DNA of 64,000 nt from Pseudovibrio brasiliensis. Its GTDB lineage: Bacteria; Pseudomonadota; Alphaproteobacteria; Rhizobiales; Stappiaceae. A program made the position numbers and the translations under genes. Positions 27,892 through 37,080 of the stretch are shown here, one piece after another. Each line of letters begins with the position of its first letter. Within the stretch, counting starts at the first letter, position 1. The notes beneath the pieces were generated by a model that made no database searches, was not told the origin of the DNA, and saw only the letters and a list, made by a program, of their open reading frames with translations. The stretch lies in the NCBI RefSeq assembly GCF_018282095.1, contig NZ_CP074126.1, forward strand, positions 4,624,341 through 4,688,340, in the 5' to 3' direction.

Positions 27892-28155
27892 ATGGAAAAA
27901 GAGAACAAATCAGCCGTCGAAAACTTCAAAGCACAAGAAGTTGATATGTCTGAACAGGTCGAAGAAGCACCAAAAAAACGCCGGTTCGAAGACCTGCCCC
28001 CGGCAGCACAGCGCGCTCTGAAAGAAGCTGAAGAACGCCGCGCTGAAATCGATGCCGCACAAGAAGCAATGCCAAAAGAACTCAATGGCCGCGGTGGTCT
28101 GGACCCTGCCCGCTACAGCGACTGGGAAGTCAAAGGCATCACCAGCGATTTCTAA
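27892..28155 (+). CDS. DUF1674 / SDHAF4-like succinate dehydrogenase assembly factor
   Basis: The 87-residue protein ends in the conserved G-R-G-G-L-D-P-A-R-Y-S-D-W-E-V-K-G-I-T-S-D-F block of DUF1674, the family of eukaryotic SDHAF4, which helps load the flavoprotein subunit of succinate dehydrogenase. Upstream is a charged helix with P-K-K-R-R-F-E-D-L-P-P-A-A-Q-R-A-L. The frame is open to 27736, but ATG 27892 gives the usual size. Its stop overlaps the stop of the convergent zntB-like gene by four bases. Confidence 0.85.
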   Translation: MEKENKSAVENFKAQEVDMSEQVEEAPKKRRFEDLPPAAQRALKEAEERRAEIDAAQEAMPKELNGRGGLDPARYSDWEVKGITSDF

Positions 28156-29156
28156 AACATCTTAAACCATCGGACGATCATAAACAGAACCAGTCCGATT
28201 AGAACCAGCAGCGCCGAGACCACTGTAAATGCAACAGGGTCATGGCTTCCGGGAATGCCCGCAACGTTAATGCCCAGCAACCCAGTAATGAAGCTGAGCG
28301 GCAGGAACACAACAGCAATCGCTGCCATCATCAACATGGAACGATTGGTTGTCTCGGAGCGTTTAAACATAATCTGGTCGTGAACAATTTCCGCACGCTC
28401 ACGGATCGCATCCATCTCTTCAGCAATTCTAAGAGCTCGATCACCAGCTTCACGCACACGTCGTTTGTTGACGCGATTGACCCAGCTGAAATTCTCAATT
28501 TCAAAGTTTCGAATGGTATCCAGAAACGCCAGCATGCTTCGGCGAACGATCGTCGCCAGCCTCCGTACTCGGGCCAGCTCACTCTCCCAGGGATGATCAC
28601 CGGTTTCCAAAACCACATCTTCTAGGTGATCAATCCGGTCTTGAAGCTCCTCAACCATATCTTCTGCACGTTCAGCAATTGCCAGAACCAATCGCGCCCA
28701 GAATTCTGCAGTACTTTCAGGTGGAACGCGCTTATTGAAGCTTTCAACCAGACTACGAAACACCTCTAGCGGCTCATGCCAAACGCAGATAATCCTGCGC
28801 TCATCAACCCAAACATGGGCATACTCCATGTCGCCGCTTTCTTGGCTGGGCAATTCATTGAAGGAGTTGATCGCAATAAACACCCCTTTCGAACGCACGT
28901 GACAGTGCGGACGCACTTCCCGAGCAAGCAGCTCATCAATATCGCTGTGTTCTAGCCCAGCCTCTTCAAGAAACTCTCTGTTCTGGGCAGCAACCCGTTG
29001 CAGATAAGCCCAATAAAATTCATCGGGCTCCAGCTCATAGTCACGTAGCTCCGCTAGTGTGAGCCTGCGCATACCTTTTGTTTTGGAGAAAACGACAACA
29101 AACGAGGAATCCAGATGGATATGGCCTGCATCAATGTTTTCTGTGGTTTGCGCCAT
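28152..29156 (-). CDS. zntB: CorA-family divalent cation transporter (ZntB-like)
   Basis: The 334-residue protein has a long cytoplasmic N-domain and two C-terminal membrane helices. The pore motif is T-G-L-L-G-I-N-V-A-G-I-P-G, i.e. G-I-N where most CorA proteins have G-M-N, followed by the G-I-P-G of ZntB. Such pentamers move Zn2+ or Mg2+; ZntB-type members favour Zn2+. The gene is divergent from the aminotransferase at 29359, with a perfect palindrome in the gap. Confidence 0.88.
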   Translation of the reverse strand: MAQTTENIDAGHIHLDSSFVVVFSKTKGMRRLTLAELRDYELEPDEFYWAYLQRVAAQNREFLEEAGLEHSDIDELLAREVRPHCHVRSKGVFIAINSFNELPSQESGDMEYAHVWVDERRIICVWHEPLEVFRSLVESFNKRVPPESTAEFWARLVLAIAERAEDMVEELQDRIDHLEDVVLETGDHPWESELARVRRLATIVRRSMLAFLDTIRNFEIENFSWVNRVNKRRVREAGDRALRIAEEMDAIRERAEIVHDQIMFKRSETTNRSMLMMAAIAVVFLPLSFITGLLGINVAGIPGSHDPVAFTVVSALLVLIGLVLFMIVRWFKMF

Positions 29157-29270
29157 TTCGACAAATCCCGGCCCAAGTTCGATCCTAACTCAGCCAGCAC
29201 ATCAAAACCCACACTTCTAAAAAATCAGATGACAAACCCCAGAAGAAACACCTATTCAGCTTAGCGCACC

Positions 29271-29295
29271 GTAAATTGGTTAACAGCCAATTTAC
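29271..29295. promoter_or_regulatory. Perfect 9-bp inverted repeat, possible operator
   Basis: GTAAATTGG (29271-29279) and CCAATTTAC (29287-29295) flank TTAACAG. It lies in the 202-base gap between the divergent zntB-like and aminotransferase genes. The regulator is unknown. It also contains TTAA-N7-TTTA, one base from a CtrA box. Confidence 0.5.
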
Positions 29296-29358
29296 CAAAA
29301 AACACTAGAGTTTTGGTGCTCTGAGCAATTGTTGTAAATCATTCCTGCGAGAATTCTT

Positions 29359-30555
29359 GTGTCCACGAAAGAAGTTGAAAAAAAATCTAGCGGAGGAAAC
29401 CCGTTTCAGCGGCTGAATCAACAGCTCGCTGGCATCGAGCCGGGTCTGGATCCAATCGTCATGACCATCGGCGAGCCGCGTCATGAACCTCCAAGCTACG
29501 TCATTGAAGTACTTGAAGAAAACAAGGATGGCTTCCGCAAGTACCCAGCTATCCGTGGCACAGATGAATTCCGCGCAGCTGTCGGCAAGTGGCTCAAAAA
29601 CCGCTTCAGCCTGTCCGACGCCTTTAATCCGGACAAGAGCATTATTCCGCTCAACGGATCTCGCGAAGGCCTCGTATTCGGCTGCGTCTCCGCACGCGAC
29701 TATCTGAAGAAAGACGGCAAACCGGCTGTTATTTTGCCAAACCCGTTCTACCAATCCTACGGTGCTGGCGCTCATATTGCGGGCGCAGACGAAATTCTTT
29801 TGCCAGAACCTGCTGACGGAGTTCTGCCAGATCTGGATGCAATCGATCCGGACCTGCTGGACCGCACTGTCGCGTTCTATTTTGCCTCCCCTGCGAACCC
29901 TCAGGGCACCGTCGCGCCAATGGAGTACTGGCAAAAACTCATCAAGCTGGCACGCAAACACAACTTCATGCTCTTCGCGGATGAATGCTATTCCGAGATT
30001 TACCGTGAAACACCGCCAACCGGCATTCTGGAAGCAGCTGAGGCAATTGATGGCACACTGAACAACGTGGTGACCTTCAACTCCCTCTCCAAGCGCTCCA
30101 ACCTGCCGGGCGCACGCTGCGGCTTTGCTGCTGGAGATCCTGAGTTCATCCAGTTCTTCGCTGATTTCCGCAATGTTGCTGCCCCTCAGGTTCCAATGCC
30201 TGTTCAGGCACTGGCCGTACGTGCATTTGGCGATGAAGAGCACGTAATCGAAAACCGCCGCCTCTACAATGAAAAGTACGATGCAGCCGAAGAAATGCTC
30301 GCGCCTCTCTTTGGTTCCGTATGCAAAGATGGTGGCTTCTTCCTTTGGCTGGACGTATCCCGCTGGGGTTCAGGCACCGAGGTCGCAGAAAAGTTGTGGC
30401 GTGAAACCGGCGTCAAAGCTCTTCCAGGTGCTTACATCGCCTCAGACATGCCGGACGGTACCAATCCCGGTGACAAATACATCCGCCTCGCCCTCGTTGA
30501 ATCTTTGGAAACCAGCAAGGAAGCGTTCCGAAGAATTTTGGACTCTCTGGAGTAA
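29359..30555 (+). CDS. Class I/II pyridoxal-phosphate aminotransferase (DapC-like)
   Basis: The 398-residue enzyme has fold-type I features: P-L-N-G-S-R-E-G-L, the N-P-F-Y-Q-S-Y loop, S-P-A-N-P-Q-G-T, A-D-E-C-Y-S-E-I-Y (PLP pyridine Asp), and the Schiff-base Lys in N-S-L-S-K-R-S-N-L-P-G. Alphaproteobacterial relatives next to ftsK are annotated as succinyldiaminopimelate aminotransferases, which would place it in lysine and peptidoglycan synthesis; lysA lies 19 kb away. Substrate assignment is an inference. It starts with GTG and ends four bases before ftsK, suggesting co-transcription. Confidence 0.88.
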   Translation: MSTKEVEKKSSGGNPFQRLNQQLAGIEPGLDPIVMTIGEPRHEPPSYVIEVLEENKDGFRKYPAIRGTDEFRAAVGKWLKNRFSLSDAFNPDKSIIPLNGSREGLVFGCVSARDYLKKDGKPAVILPNPFYQSYGAGAHIAGADEILLPEPADGVLPDLDAIDPDLLDRTVAFYFASPANPQGTVAPMEYWQKLIKLARKHNFMLFADECYSEIYRETPPTGILEAAEAIDGTLNNVVTFNSLSKRSNLPGARCGFAAGDPEFIQFFADFRNVAAPQVPMPVQALAVRAFGDEEHVIENRRLYNEKYDAAEEMLAPLFGSVCKDGGFFLWLDVSRWGSGTEVAEKLWRETGVKALPGAYIASDMPDGTNPGDKYIRLALVESLETSKEAFRRILDSLE

Positions 30556-30559
30556 TTGA

Positions 30560-33472
30560 ATGCGTCAGGCTGCTGCAATGCAACGACCAAAAGCAAACTC
30601 TGTTTCACTGGCTGATACAGAGAGCCCGATAAAGCGCTTTATCAAAAGCAATCTGATCGTCATTGGCGGTGCGGTGATCCTTGTCATCGGCATCTGCGTG
30701 GCGGCAGCACTAGCAACATGGTCCACGGCCGACCCAAGCTTGAATCACGCAACCAATGCGGAGATCAACAACGCTTTGGGTCAAACCGGAGCCATTGTCG
30801 CTGATGTTTTGATGCAGACCATCGGGCTGGCAACAGCCGTGTTCTTGGTGCCCATCTTCATTTGGGGCTGGCGCCTGTCGCTCAAATACACCTCCGGTGT
30901 CACCCGCAAACGCTTCCTGACATGGTTCGTCGGAACAGTGCTGTTCGCGGGTGGACTGGCGGCAATTCCAGTCCCAACAAGCTGGCCACTGCCAACTGGT
31001 CTTGGCGGCTTCCTTGGTGACTGGGTGTTCTCCATCCCATCCGCAATTCTGCCTGAACTCTCAACGGGCCTGCGCACCCTCACCGGTGCAGTTGGTCTCG
31101 GTCTGCCATCCATCGCTCTGCTGGCACATGCTGCTGGCCTGATCGGTAAAGACTCCGCTCCGAAAGAGATCGCAGAGGACGAAACAGTTGAGGATGAGTA
31201 CACACCGCACGAAGCCCTTCCATTCTCTGAGGATTCAGAGGACGACTACGAAGGCGAAAACAACCGCTATTACGCTGTTATTGGTGCCCTCAGCCACTGG
31301 AAGCTGATGGCAACCAGCGCGATCCAGCGGACACTCTTCAAGCGAAAACCTGCTGCTGAACAGAACTGGCAGGAAGAAGAAGAGTACTCTCCGGCACCGC
31401 ATGATCCAAACCAGCAACCACAGCAACAGGATTACTACGAGGACGACCAGTACGACCCACAAGCTTCACAGCAGTGGGAAGAACAGGAAGCCTATGAAGA
31501 AGAGCCTGAGCAAAAAGGTGGTCTGGTTTCCCGTCTGAGACGCAAGGTGGCAGCGAAGCTGATGCCGGACGAAGATGACGGCCTCAACGATTATTATCAG
31601 CAGGAAGCTCAGCCTGCGCGCGATGATGTGCAGTTTGATCCGCACTACGACAACACACAGCAATACGCACCGCAGAATGAGCCTTACCCTGAAGAGCAGT
31701 GGGAAGCCGCCCCGGCTGGTCAACCTGCTTATGACGAGCAAGGCTACGAACTCGGACCTGACGAGTATTACGAGGACGAAGACCTCCATCGTGGACCTCA
31801 GCCAGAAACTCCAGTTGGCCCGATCGGCATCGCCAGCCCGGACGAACCTGAGCCACAAATGCAGCCAGTTCCGCAGCCACAGGCACCACGCCCAACTCCG
31901 GGCCGCATGGTTCCACGCCCATTCGCGCAGGAAAAACAGTCTACTGCCATCGTCAAACAGAAGCCGTTTGAACTCCCAAGCATCGAGCTGCTGGCAGAGC
32001 CACAGGCAGATGGCAAGCAACGCCTGAGCAAAGATGCACTGGAGCAAAACGCCCGCATTCTGGAAGGTGTTCTGGGCGACTTCGGTGTGCGCGGTGAAAT
32101 CATCGCAGTCCGCCCTGGCCCTGTTGTTACCCTTTACGAACTGGAACCAGCACCGGGCATCAAGTCCTCCCGCGTGATCGGTCTGGCAGACGATATCGCC
32201 CGCTCCATGAGCGCGATCTCTGCACGTGTGGCCGTTATTCCGGGTAAGAACGCAATCGGTATCGAACTGCCAAACGCCAAGCGTGAAACCGTTTATCTGC
32301 GAGAACTGCTGGATTCTGAGGACTTTGATGAGTCCAAGGCAAAACTGGCTATGTCTCTCGGTAAAACCATTAATGGTGAAGCCGTCATCGCCGACCTCGC
32401 CCGCATGCCTCACTTGCTCGTGGCAGGTACCACCGGCTCCGGTAAGTCTGTTTCCGTAAACACCATGATCCTATCCCTGCTCTATAGGCTCACCCCTGAG
32501 CAGTGTAAGATGATCATGATCGATCCAAAGATGCTGGAATTGTCCATCTACGACGGCATTCCGCACCTTCTCACCCCAGTTGTGACTGATCCAAACAAAG
32601 CCGTTGTGGCTTTGAAATGGACCGTCCGTGAGATGGAAGATCGCTACAAGAAAATGTCCAAAATGGGCGTGCGCAATATCGACGGGTACAACACCCGCAT
32701 TGAGCAGGCCATGAAGAAGGGCGAGAGCTTCACCCGTACGGTTCAGACCGGCTTTGACAAGAATACCGGCGAACCAATCTTCGAAGAAGAAGAACTGCCA
32801 ATGGAGAAGATGCCGTACATCGTCGTGATCGTCGATGAGATGGCTGACCTCATGATGGTGGCTGGTAAGGACATCGAAGGCGCAATCCAGCGTCTGGCAC
32901 AGATGGCCCGTGCTGCTGGTATCCACCTGATCATGGCAACCCAGCGTCCATCCGTGGACGTGATCACCGGTACCATCAAGGCAAACTTCCCAACCCGTAT
33001 CTCATTCCAGGTGACCTCCAAGATCGACAGCCGCACGATCCTCGGTGAAATGGGTGCAGAACAGCTGCTCGGCATGGGTGATATGCTCTACATGGCTGCT
33101 GGTGGTAAAACCCAGCGTGTTCACGGCCCATTCGTTTCAGATGATGAAGTGGAAGACATCGTAAAGCACCTGAAGGAACAGGGCACTCCAACCTATCTTT
33201 CCGACGTGACAGAAGAAACCGAGGAAGCTGGTGGTTACGACGCACTGACACAGGGTTCCGGCAACGCAACCAACGATCTGTTCGATCAGGCCGTGGCAAT
33301 CGTCGCCAGAGACCGTAAGGCCTCCACGTCTTACATTCAGCGCCGCCTCTCAATTGGCTACAACCGCGCAGCGTCTCTTATCGAGCGGATGGAACAGGAA
33401 GGCATGATCAGTCCAGCGAACCATGCCGGTAAGCGTGAAATCCTGCTACCAGAAGACGGCGAGCAATTCTGA
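30560..33472 (+). CDS. ftsK: DNA translocase FtsK
   Basis: The 970-residue protein has four N-terminal membrane helices (about residues 30-210) and a long Glu/Gln/Pro/Tyr-rich linker (about 215-455). The RecA-like motor has Walker A G-T-T-G-S-G-K-S and Walker [10 protein letters not shown]. The C-terminal gamma winged helix (from about residue 900) includes [20 protein letters not shown], which reads KOPS sequences. It pumps DNA through the closing septum and activates XerCD at dif. The two Met codons at 30560 and 30578 are both possible starts. Confidence 0.96.
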   Translation: MRQAAAMQRPKANSVSLADTESPIKRFIKSNLIVIGGAVILVIGICVAAALATWSTADPSLNHATNAEINNALGQTGAIVADVLMQTIGLATAVFLVPIFIWGWRLSLKYTSGVTRKRFLTWFVGTVLFAGGLAAIPVPTSWPLPTGLGGFLGDWVFSIPSAILPELSTGLRTLTGAVGLGLPSIALLAHAAGLIGKDSAPKEIAEDETVEDEYTPHEALPFSEDSEDDYEGENNRYYAVIGALSHWKLMATSAIQRTLFKRKPAAEQNWQEEEEYSPAPHDPNQQPQQQDYYEDDQYDPQASQQWEEQEAYEEEPEQKGGLVSRLRRKVAAKLMPDEDDGLNDYYQQEAQPARDDVQFDPHYDNTQQYAPQNEPYPEEQWEAAPAGQPAYDEQGYELGPDEYYEDEDLHRGPQPETPVGPIGIASPDEPEPQMQPVPQPQAPRPTPGRMVPRPFAQEKQSTAIVKQKPFELPSIELLAEPQADGKQRLSKDALEQNARILEGVLGDFGVRGEIIAVRPGPVVTLYELEPAPGIKSSRVIGLADDIARSMSAISARVAVIPGKNAIGIELPNAKRETVYLRELLDSEDFDESKAKLAMSLGKTINGEAVIADLARMPHLLVAGTTGSGKSVSVNTMILSLLYRLTPEQCKMIMIDPKMLELSIYDGIPHLLTPVVTDPNKAVVALKWTVREMEDRYKKMSKMGVRNIDGYNTRIEQAMKKGESFTRTVQTGFDKNTGEPIFEEEELPMEKMPYIVVIVDEMADLMMVAGKDIEGAIQRLAQMARAAGIHLIMATQRPSVDVITGTIKANFPTRISFQVTSKIDSRTILGEMGAEQLLGMGDMLYMAAGGKTQRVHGPFVSDDEVEDIVKHLKEQGTPTYLSDVTEETEEAGGYDALTQGSGNATNDLFDQAVAIVARDRKASTSYIQRRLSIGYNRAASLIERMEQEGMISPANHAGKREILLPEDGEQF

Positions 33473-33478
33473 CTGAGA

Positions 33479-33525
33479 GCATTCCCGAAAAGTTGATCAG
33501 CCTTTTCGGAGATCACGAGGCAAAT
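33479..33525. repeat. Dispersed palindromic intergenic repeat, copy 3
   Basis: GCATTCCCGAAAAG with CTTTTCGG forms a hairpin directly after the ftsK stop (CCGAAAAG at 33484-33491). It may also act as a transcription stop, although no T tract follows. The core matches the elements at 10623 and 24697. Confidence 0.55.
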
Positions 33526-33681
33526 TTATGGAATTTGGGGCATATGCCCCATCTTCGCCTTATGGTAACGATAGCCTCTCAAAATGAGGGTTCACAAACA
33601 ACCGCCAGCTAGAGATTTAGAGAAGAGTTAATCAACTCGCCTTACGGTTGTTCTAAGAGTTTTGACAGCGGAGTTTTATTT

Positions 33682-34371
33682 ATGATTGCATCTCAAGCGA
33701 TCTCTTTTGGTAGGATTGGCAAAAGCCTCGCAATTGCTGCAGCGCTTTTTATTGGTTCTGTCCCACTGACAGCGGAACACTCCGCCGCTCAAACAACCCC
33801 ACAGGCTCAGCCGGTCGGACTCACTAACGTGCAAGCCATTGATGCGGTAAGCAAGTATTTCAACTCAGTACGCAACATGCACGGCAAGTTCGTACAGTTC
33901 GGCCCAACCGGAGGTCGTGTTGAAGGCCAGTTCTTCATCAGCCGTCCGGGCAAAGTCCGCTTCTACTACAACAAGCCGTCCACGCTCGACATCATCGCTG
34001 ACGGCAGCATGGTCTCCGTGAAGGACCGTAAGTTGCAGACGCAGGACATCTGGCCACTATCTCAGACCCCGCTGCGCTTCCTGCTGGCTGACAAGATCGA
34101 TCTGAAAACGGATGCAAACGTCACCAACGTGGTTGTTGAGCCAGACCTCATCACAATCACCATCGATGACAAAACCCGCTTCACATCCGGTCGCCTGACG
34201 CTGATCTTCGACGCGCGCGACTATAAACTGAAGCAGTGGACCGTACGCGATGCACAGGGGTACGACACCTCAGTTGCCATCTACGATGTGGTCGAAAACG
34301 GCGCAACCAACCCGGATCTGTTCAAGATCGACTACATCGCAAATTCCCGTCAGCGACGCGGCAACAACTAA
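33682..34371 (+). CDS. lolA: Outer-membrane lipoprotein carrier LolA
   Basis: The 229-residue protein has a long signal peptide ending near H-S-A-A-Q. The LolA pattern follows: V-R-N-M-H-G-K-F-V-Q-F-G-P-T-G-G, then F-F-I-S-R-P-G-K-V-R-F-Y-Y-N-K-P and the D-G-S-M-V-S-V-K-D-R block. LolA carries lipoproteins across the periplasm from LolCDE to the outer membrane. ftsK-lolA adjacency is common in proteobacteria. It ends with a strong terminator. Confidence 0.93.
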   Translation: MIASQAISFGRIGKSLAIAAALFIGSVPLTAEHSAAQTTPQAQPVGLTNVQAIDAVSKYFNSVRNMHGKFVQFGPTGGRVEGQFFISRPGKVRFYYNKPSTLDIIADGSMVSVKDRKLQTQDIWPLSQTPLRFLLADKIDLKTDANVTNVVVEPDLITITIDDKTRFTSGRLTLIFDARDYKLKQWTVRDAQGYDTSVAIYDVVENGATNPDLFKIDYIANSRQRRGNN

Positions 34372-34400
34372 AGCGTTGATCCAAATTCTGATGTATGAAG

Positions 34401-34426
34401 AGGAGTGCTTCGGCGCTCCTTTTTTA
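34401..34426 (+). terminator. Rho-independent terminator of lolA
   Basis: AGGAGTGC (34401-34408), TTCG tetraloop and GCGCTCCT (34413-34420) are followed by TTTTT. It sits only 18 bases before the next start, so the ATP-grasp gene depends on read-through or a weak nearby promoter. Confidence 0.9.
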
Positions 34427-34443
34427 TTAGCTTGAGTATGTGA

Positions 34444-35493
34444 ATGCAGTTTATCCCGGTTTCACCAGACCAGCCGAACCTTCCCCTCGCTCCACGCTTG
34501 CTTGCAGAGCTGTGTCAGGAGAAGGGCATCAAACTCGCCCTCGACAGCGAGTTCTTCTATTTCGGCTACATTGAAACGGAAGACGGCAAACGCTTTCCGA
34601 TTAAAGGTGGCGCCTTCGCACTCAACAGCTACGCTGCAGGAGAAGCCGCCAAAGACAAAGACTTCTGTGGCCGCCTGCTCCAAGACGCAGACCTGTCAAC
34701 TCCGAACTTCAAGCTGATCCACTCAGACAAAGCCATCCGACAACTGAGCACCGCAAACCCGCATGTGGCGCAAAGCCTGAACACGCTCACCCAAGCCCCT
34801 GCAATCGCTGAGGCCCTCGGCTATCCGCTCTTCATCAAACCCAACGAAGGTACGCAAGGTGTTGGAGTTCAGAAGATCTCTGATGAGGCAGAGCTGAACA
34901 CACACCTTACAGCCGCCCTACAAGCCAATGATCGCATGTTGGTGCAGGAAGCTGTCTCAGGCCGCGATTACCGCGTCATTGTGCTGGATGGAACCATTCT
35001 CGCGATCATCGAACGCCGCCCACTCTCCATTATTGGAGATGGCACCCACACCGTCGCAGAGCTTCTTGCAGAGAAGATCAAAACTCTCACCACCCGCAGC
35101 GGTGGGTACAAGGTGGAAGGCTGCGATCCACGCATCCTCAAAGCTATTCAGGAAGCTGGCTATGAGTTCACCAGTATTCTGAGTGACGGCGAACTCCTCC
35201 AGCTTCTCTCCAACGCCAACCTCTCAACGGGTGGCGAAGCTGTTGATGTCACCGATATCGCCTCACAAGACTTCAAAGATCTTGCCGTGGAAACTGCCCG
35301 CGTCTGTGGCCTGCGGTATGCCGGTGTCGATATTCTCTGCGAAGATCTGAGCATCAATGACGCTCCAGCCCACGTGCTTGAGCTCAATGCTGGCCCCGGC
35401 CTCACCAACTTCTGGCAGGCCTCTCCTGAGCATCATCACCGTGTCCGTGCCATTTATCGGGGTGTTTTAGAGGCTATGCTGGCAAACGTCTAA
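34444..35493 (+). CDS. Stand-alone ATP-grasp ligase, cyanophycin-synthetase-like
   Basis: The 349-residue protein is an ATP-grasp enzyme. It has Y-P-L-F-I-K-P-N-E-G-T-Q-G-V-G-V (ATP clamp), V-Q-E-A-V-S-G-R-D-Y-R-V-I-V-L-D-G, N-L-S-T-G-G-E-A-V-D-V-T-D and the metal site V-L-E-L-N-A-G-P-G-L. The R-D-Y-R and S-T-G-G-E/T-A-V-D motifs are those of CphA and GshF, but the Mur-ligase half of CphA and the glutamyl-cysteine ligase half of GshF are absent. It probably joins an amino acid to a carboxylate; the substrate is unknown. The start at 34444 directly follows the lolA terminator. Confidence 0.8.
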   Translation: MQFIPVSPDQPNLPLAPRLLAELCQEKGIKLALDSEFFYFGYIETEDGKRFPIKGGAFALNSYAAGEAAKDKDFCGRLLQDADLSTPNFKLIHSDKAIRQLSTANPHVAQSLNTLTQAPAIAEALGYPLFIKPNEGTQGVGVQKISDEAELNTHLTAALQANDRMLVQEAVSGRDYRVIVLDGTILAIIERRPLSIIGDGTHTVAELLAEKIKTLTTRSGGYKVEGCDPRILKAIQEAGYEFTSILSDGELLQLLSNANLSTGGEAVDVTDIASQDFKDLAVETARVCGLRYAGVDILCEDLSINDAPAHVLELNAGPGLTNFWQASPEHHHRVRAIYRGVLEAMLANV

Positions 35494-35512
35494 TGGTAAT
35501 ACAAAAGCAAAA

Positions 35513-35531
35513 TGGCGGGAAATTCCCGCCA
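35513..35531. terminator. Perfect palindrome between convergent genes, probable terminator
   Basis: TGGCGGGAAATTCCCGCCA, with A-rich sequence on its left (giving TTTTGCTTTTG on the minus strand), ends the DUF1737 gene and perhaps also the ATP-grasp gene. Confidence 0.7.
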
Positions 35532-35557
35532 CTTCCAACATCAATCTAAGACGTGTT

Positions 35558-35764
35558 TTACCAAGCGCCGAGCTTAGTCTCTGGCGTATATTTTTCACCA
35601 TCAACATGCTTGACCACAGCCTGACCGCAAATGGTGACGCCTCTGGTGGCATCATAGGTCATAGTAGGAGAACCTTGCAGCTCCCAACCTTTGTTGAGTG
35701 CTTCAGTCACGCGGTGACAAAACTTCGCAGAATCCGGTTCGGTGATGAGGCGGTAAAGGCGCAT
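35558..35764 (-). CDS. DUF1737 domain protein
   Basis: The 68-residue protein has the short DUF1737 pattern: R-L-Y-R-L-I-T-E-P-D-S-A-K-F-C-H-R-V at the start, G-W-E-L-Q-G-S-P in the middle and G-Q-A-V-V-K at the end. Function unknown; proteins of this family are small and cytoplasmic. The second ATG of M-D-M-R is taken as the start because AAGGGA lies six bases upstream. The open frame upstream (to 35851) is not conserved. Confidence 0.75.
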   Translation of the reverse strand: MRLYRLITEPDSAKFCHRVTEALNKGWELQGSPTMTYDATRGVTICGQAVVKHVDGEKYTPETKLGAW

Positions 35765-35853
35765 ATCCATTCCCTTAATTTCTTTAGTGTTGGCGGAACC
35801 TATCAGCCACACCAACCAGAAGCCAGAGCTTTGAACACGCGCACTGTTCAAAA

Positions 35854-36756
35854 TTACGCGTTCACGTGCCGCTTAATAGCCTCTGCAATTGCAACGGTTT
35901 TCCGGCCAATATCCGCATGCAGGCGCTCAACCATCTTACCGTCAACCTGCACAGCACCCTTGTCCTGATTTTCAGGTTCCTCAAACGCTTCAATCATCTT
36001 CTTCGCCCACTTCACGTCCTCTACACTTGGTGCGAAGGCAGAGTTACAAGCAGGCAGCTGTTTCGGATGAATGAGCGTTTTACCATCCAATCCCATATCT
36101 GCACCTTGCTGACATTCTTCCGCAAAGCCCTCAAGATCAGAGAAATTGTTGTAAACGCCATCCAGAATGTCAGCCCCACCAACGCGAGCGGTCGCCAGGA
36201 AGGTCATGAGCCAGGGCATCAACGCAGCACGGCCCGGAAGGATCTTCGCACCACTCTCCTTGCTCAGGTCATTGGTGCCGATGATGAACACATCGAGACG
36301 GTTATGCGGTTCTTTCGCCGCTTCCGCGATCTCAGAAGCATTCAGGATTGCACTCGGCGTTTCCAGCATGGCCCAGATGCGAACGCTCTCCGCACCCTGC
36401 TCCGCCAGATAGTCTGCAACCGGCTGAATGTCGGCAAGGCTCTCCACCTTCGGCAAAAGCACAGCATCCGGCTTGGCGGCAACAGCTGCTTTCAGATCGT
36501 CATGACCCCACGGAGTTTTCATACCGTTGATGCGGATAACAAGCTCGCGATGGCCATATCCACCACCGGCAACAGCCTCACACACCTGCACGCGTGCCAT
36601 CTCTTTGGCATCTGGCGCAACAGCATCTTCCAGATCCAGCAGAAGCACATCCACATCCAGCCCTTTGGCCTTCTCCAATGCCCGTGCATTTGAACCTGGC
36701 ATGTAAAGCGCACTACGACGCGGTCTGATGGTGTGAGCTTGCTCTGAGCTAGACAT
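35854..36756 (-). CDS. HpcH/HpaI-family CoA-ester lyase
   Basis: The 300-residue protein is of the citrate lyase beta / malyl-CoA lyase type. It has R-S-A-L-Y-M-P-G-S-N, the metal-binding L-L-L-D-L-E-D-A-V, R-I-N-G, L-L-P-K-V-E-S, M-L-E-T-P and G-K-T-L-I-H-P-K-Q. Such enzymes cleave or hydrolyse (S)-malyl-CoA, beta-methylmalyl-CoA or citramalyl-CoA. No citE partner genes, mcd or ccr lie nearby, so the substrate is open. It is a single gene. Confidence 0.88.
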   Translation of the reverse strand: MSSSEQAHTIRPRRSALYMPGSNARALEKAKGLDVDVLLLDLEDAVAPDAKEMARVQVCEAVAGGGYGHRELVIRINGMKTPWGHDDLKAAVAAKPDAVLLPKVESLADIQPVADYLAEQGAESVRIWAMLETPSAILNASEIAEAAKEPHNRLDVFIIGTNDLSKESGAKILPGRAALMPWLMTFLATARVGGADILDGVYNNFSDLEGFAEECQQGADMGLDGKTLIHPKQLPACNSAFAPSVEDVKWAKKMIEAFEEPENQDKGAVQVDGKMVERLHADIGRKTVAIAEAIKRHVNA

Positions 36757-37080
36757 GGCACTTCCTGTTGCGTTGCAAAATCAAAGGAGAGTTTAGAACC
36801 AGCAATCCGCCTTAACTACTCACCATTCGGGCTAATTGCGAGTTTTGAACCGCCAAACACTAAGCCTTTGGCCGCAATTCGCCTCATGCTGCCCAGCAAC
36901 ATAAGCTTTTGCGGCAACGCAGAGATGCAATCACAACCAGTACTCTCCCGATGAGCCAGCATATGGAAAGAGGCATCCCACAAATTTCACGATCCTATAA
37001 GACTTTCACACCTTGATTTTAAGGGATTTTTGGGGTCACTCTATAACGCAAAATCAAACGAAGGAACGGGAAGAGGTATA
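36757..37080. other. Intergenic stretch without a recognised element
   Basis: The 324 bases between the divergent lyase and GNAT genes hold no open frame of note. AATTGCG and CGCAATT occur about 35 bases apart near 36835-36880, and the end is AT-rich before the GNAT ribosome site GGAAGAGG. No promoter could be assigned with confidence. Confidence 0.5.

Noticed and set aside
29305-30243. 312-codon open frame on the minus strand opposite the aminotransferase gene
   Set aside because: It is antisense to a clear PLP enzyme, has no family motif and mirrors its codon bias.
31466-32413. 315-codon minus-strand frame opposite ftsK
   Set aside because: Composition is Trp/Arg/Leu-rich and repetitive, as expected for the complement of the Gln/Glu-rich FtsK linker.
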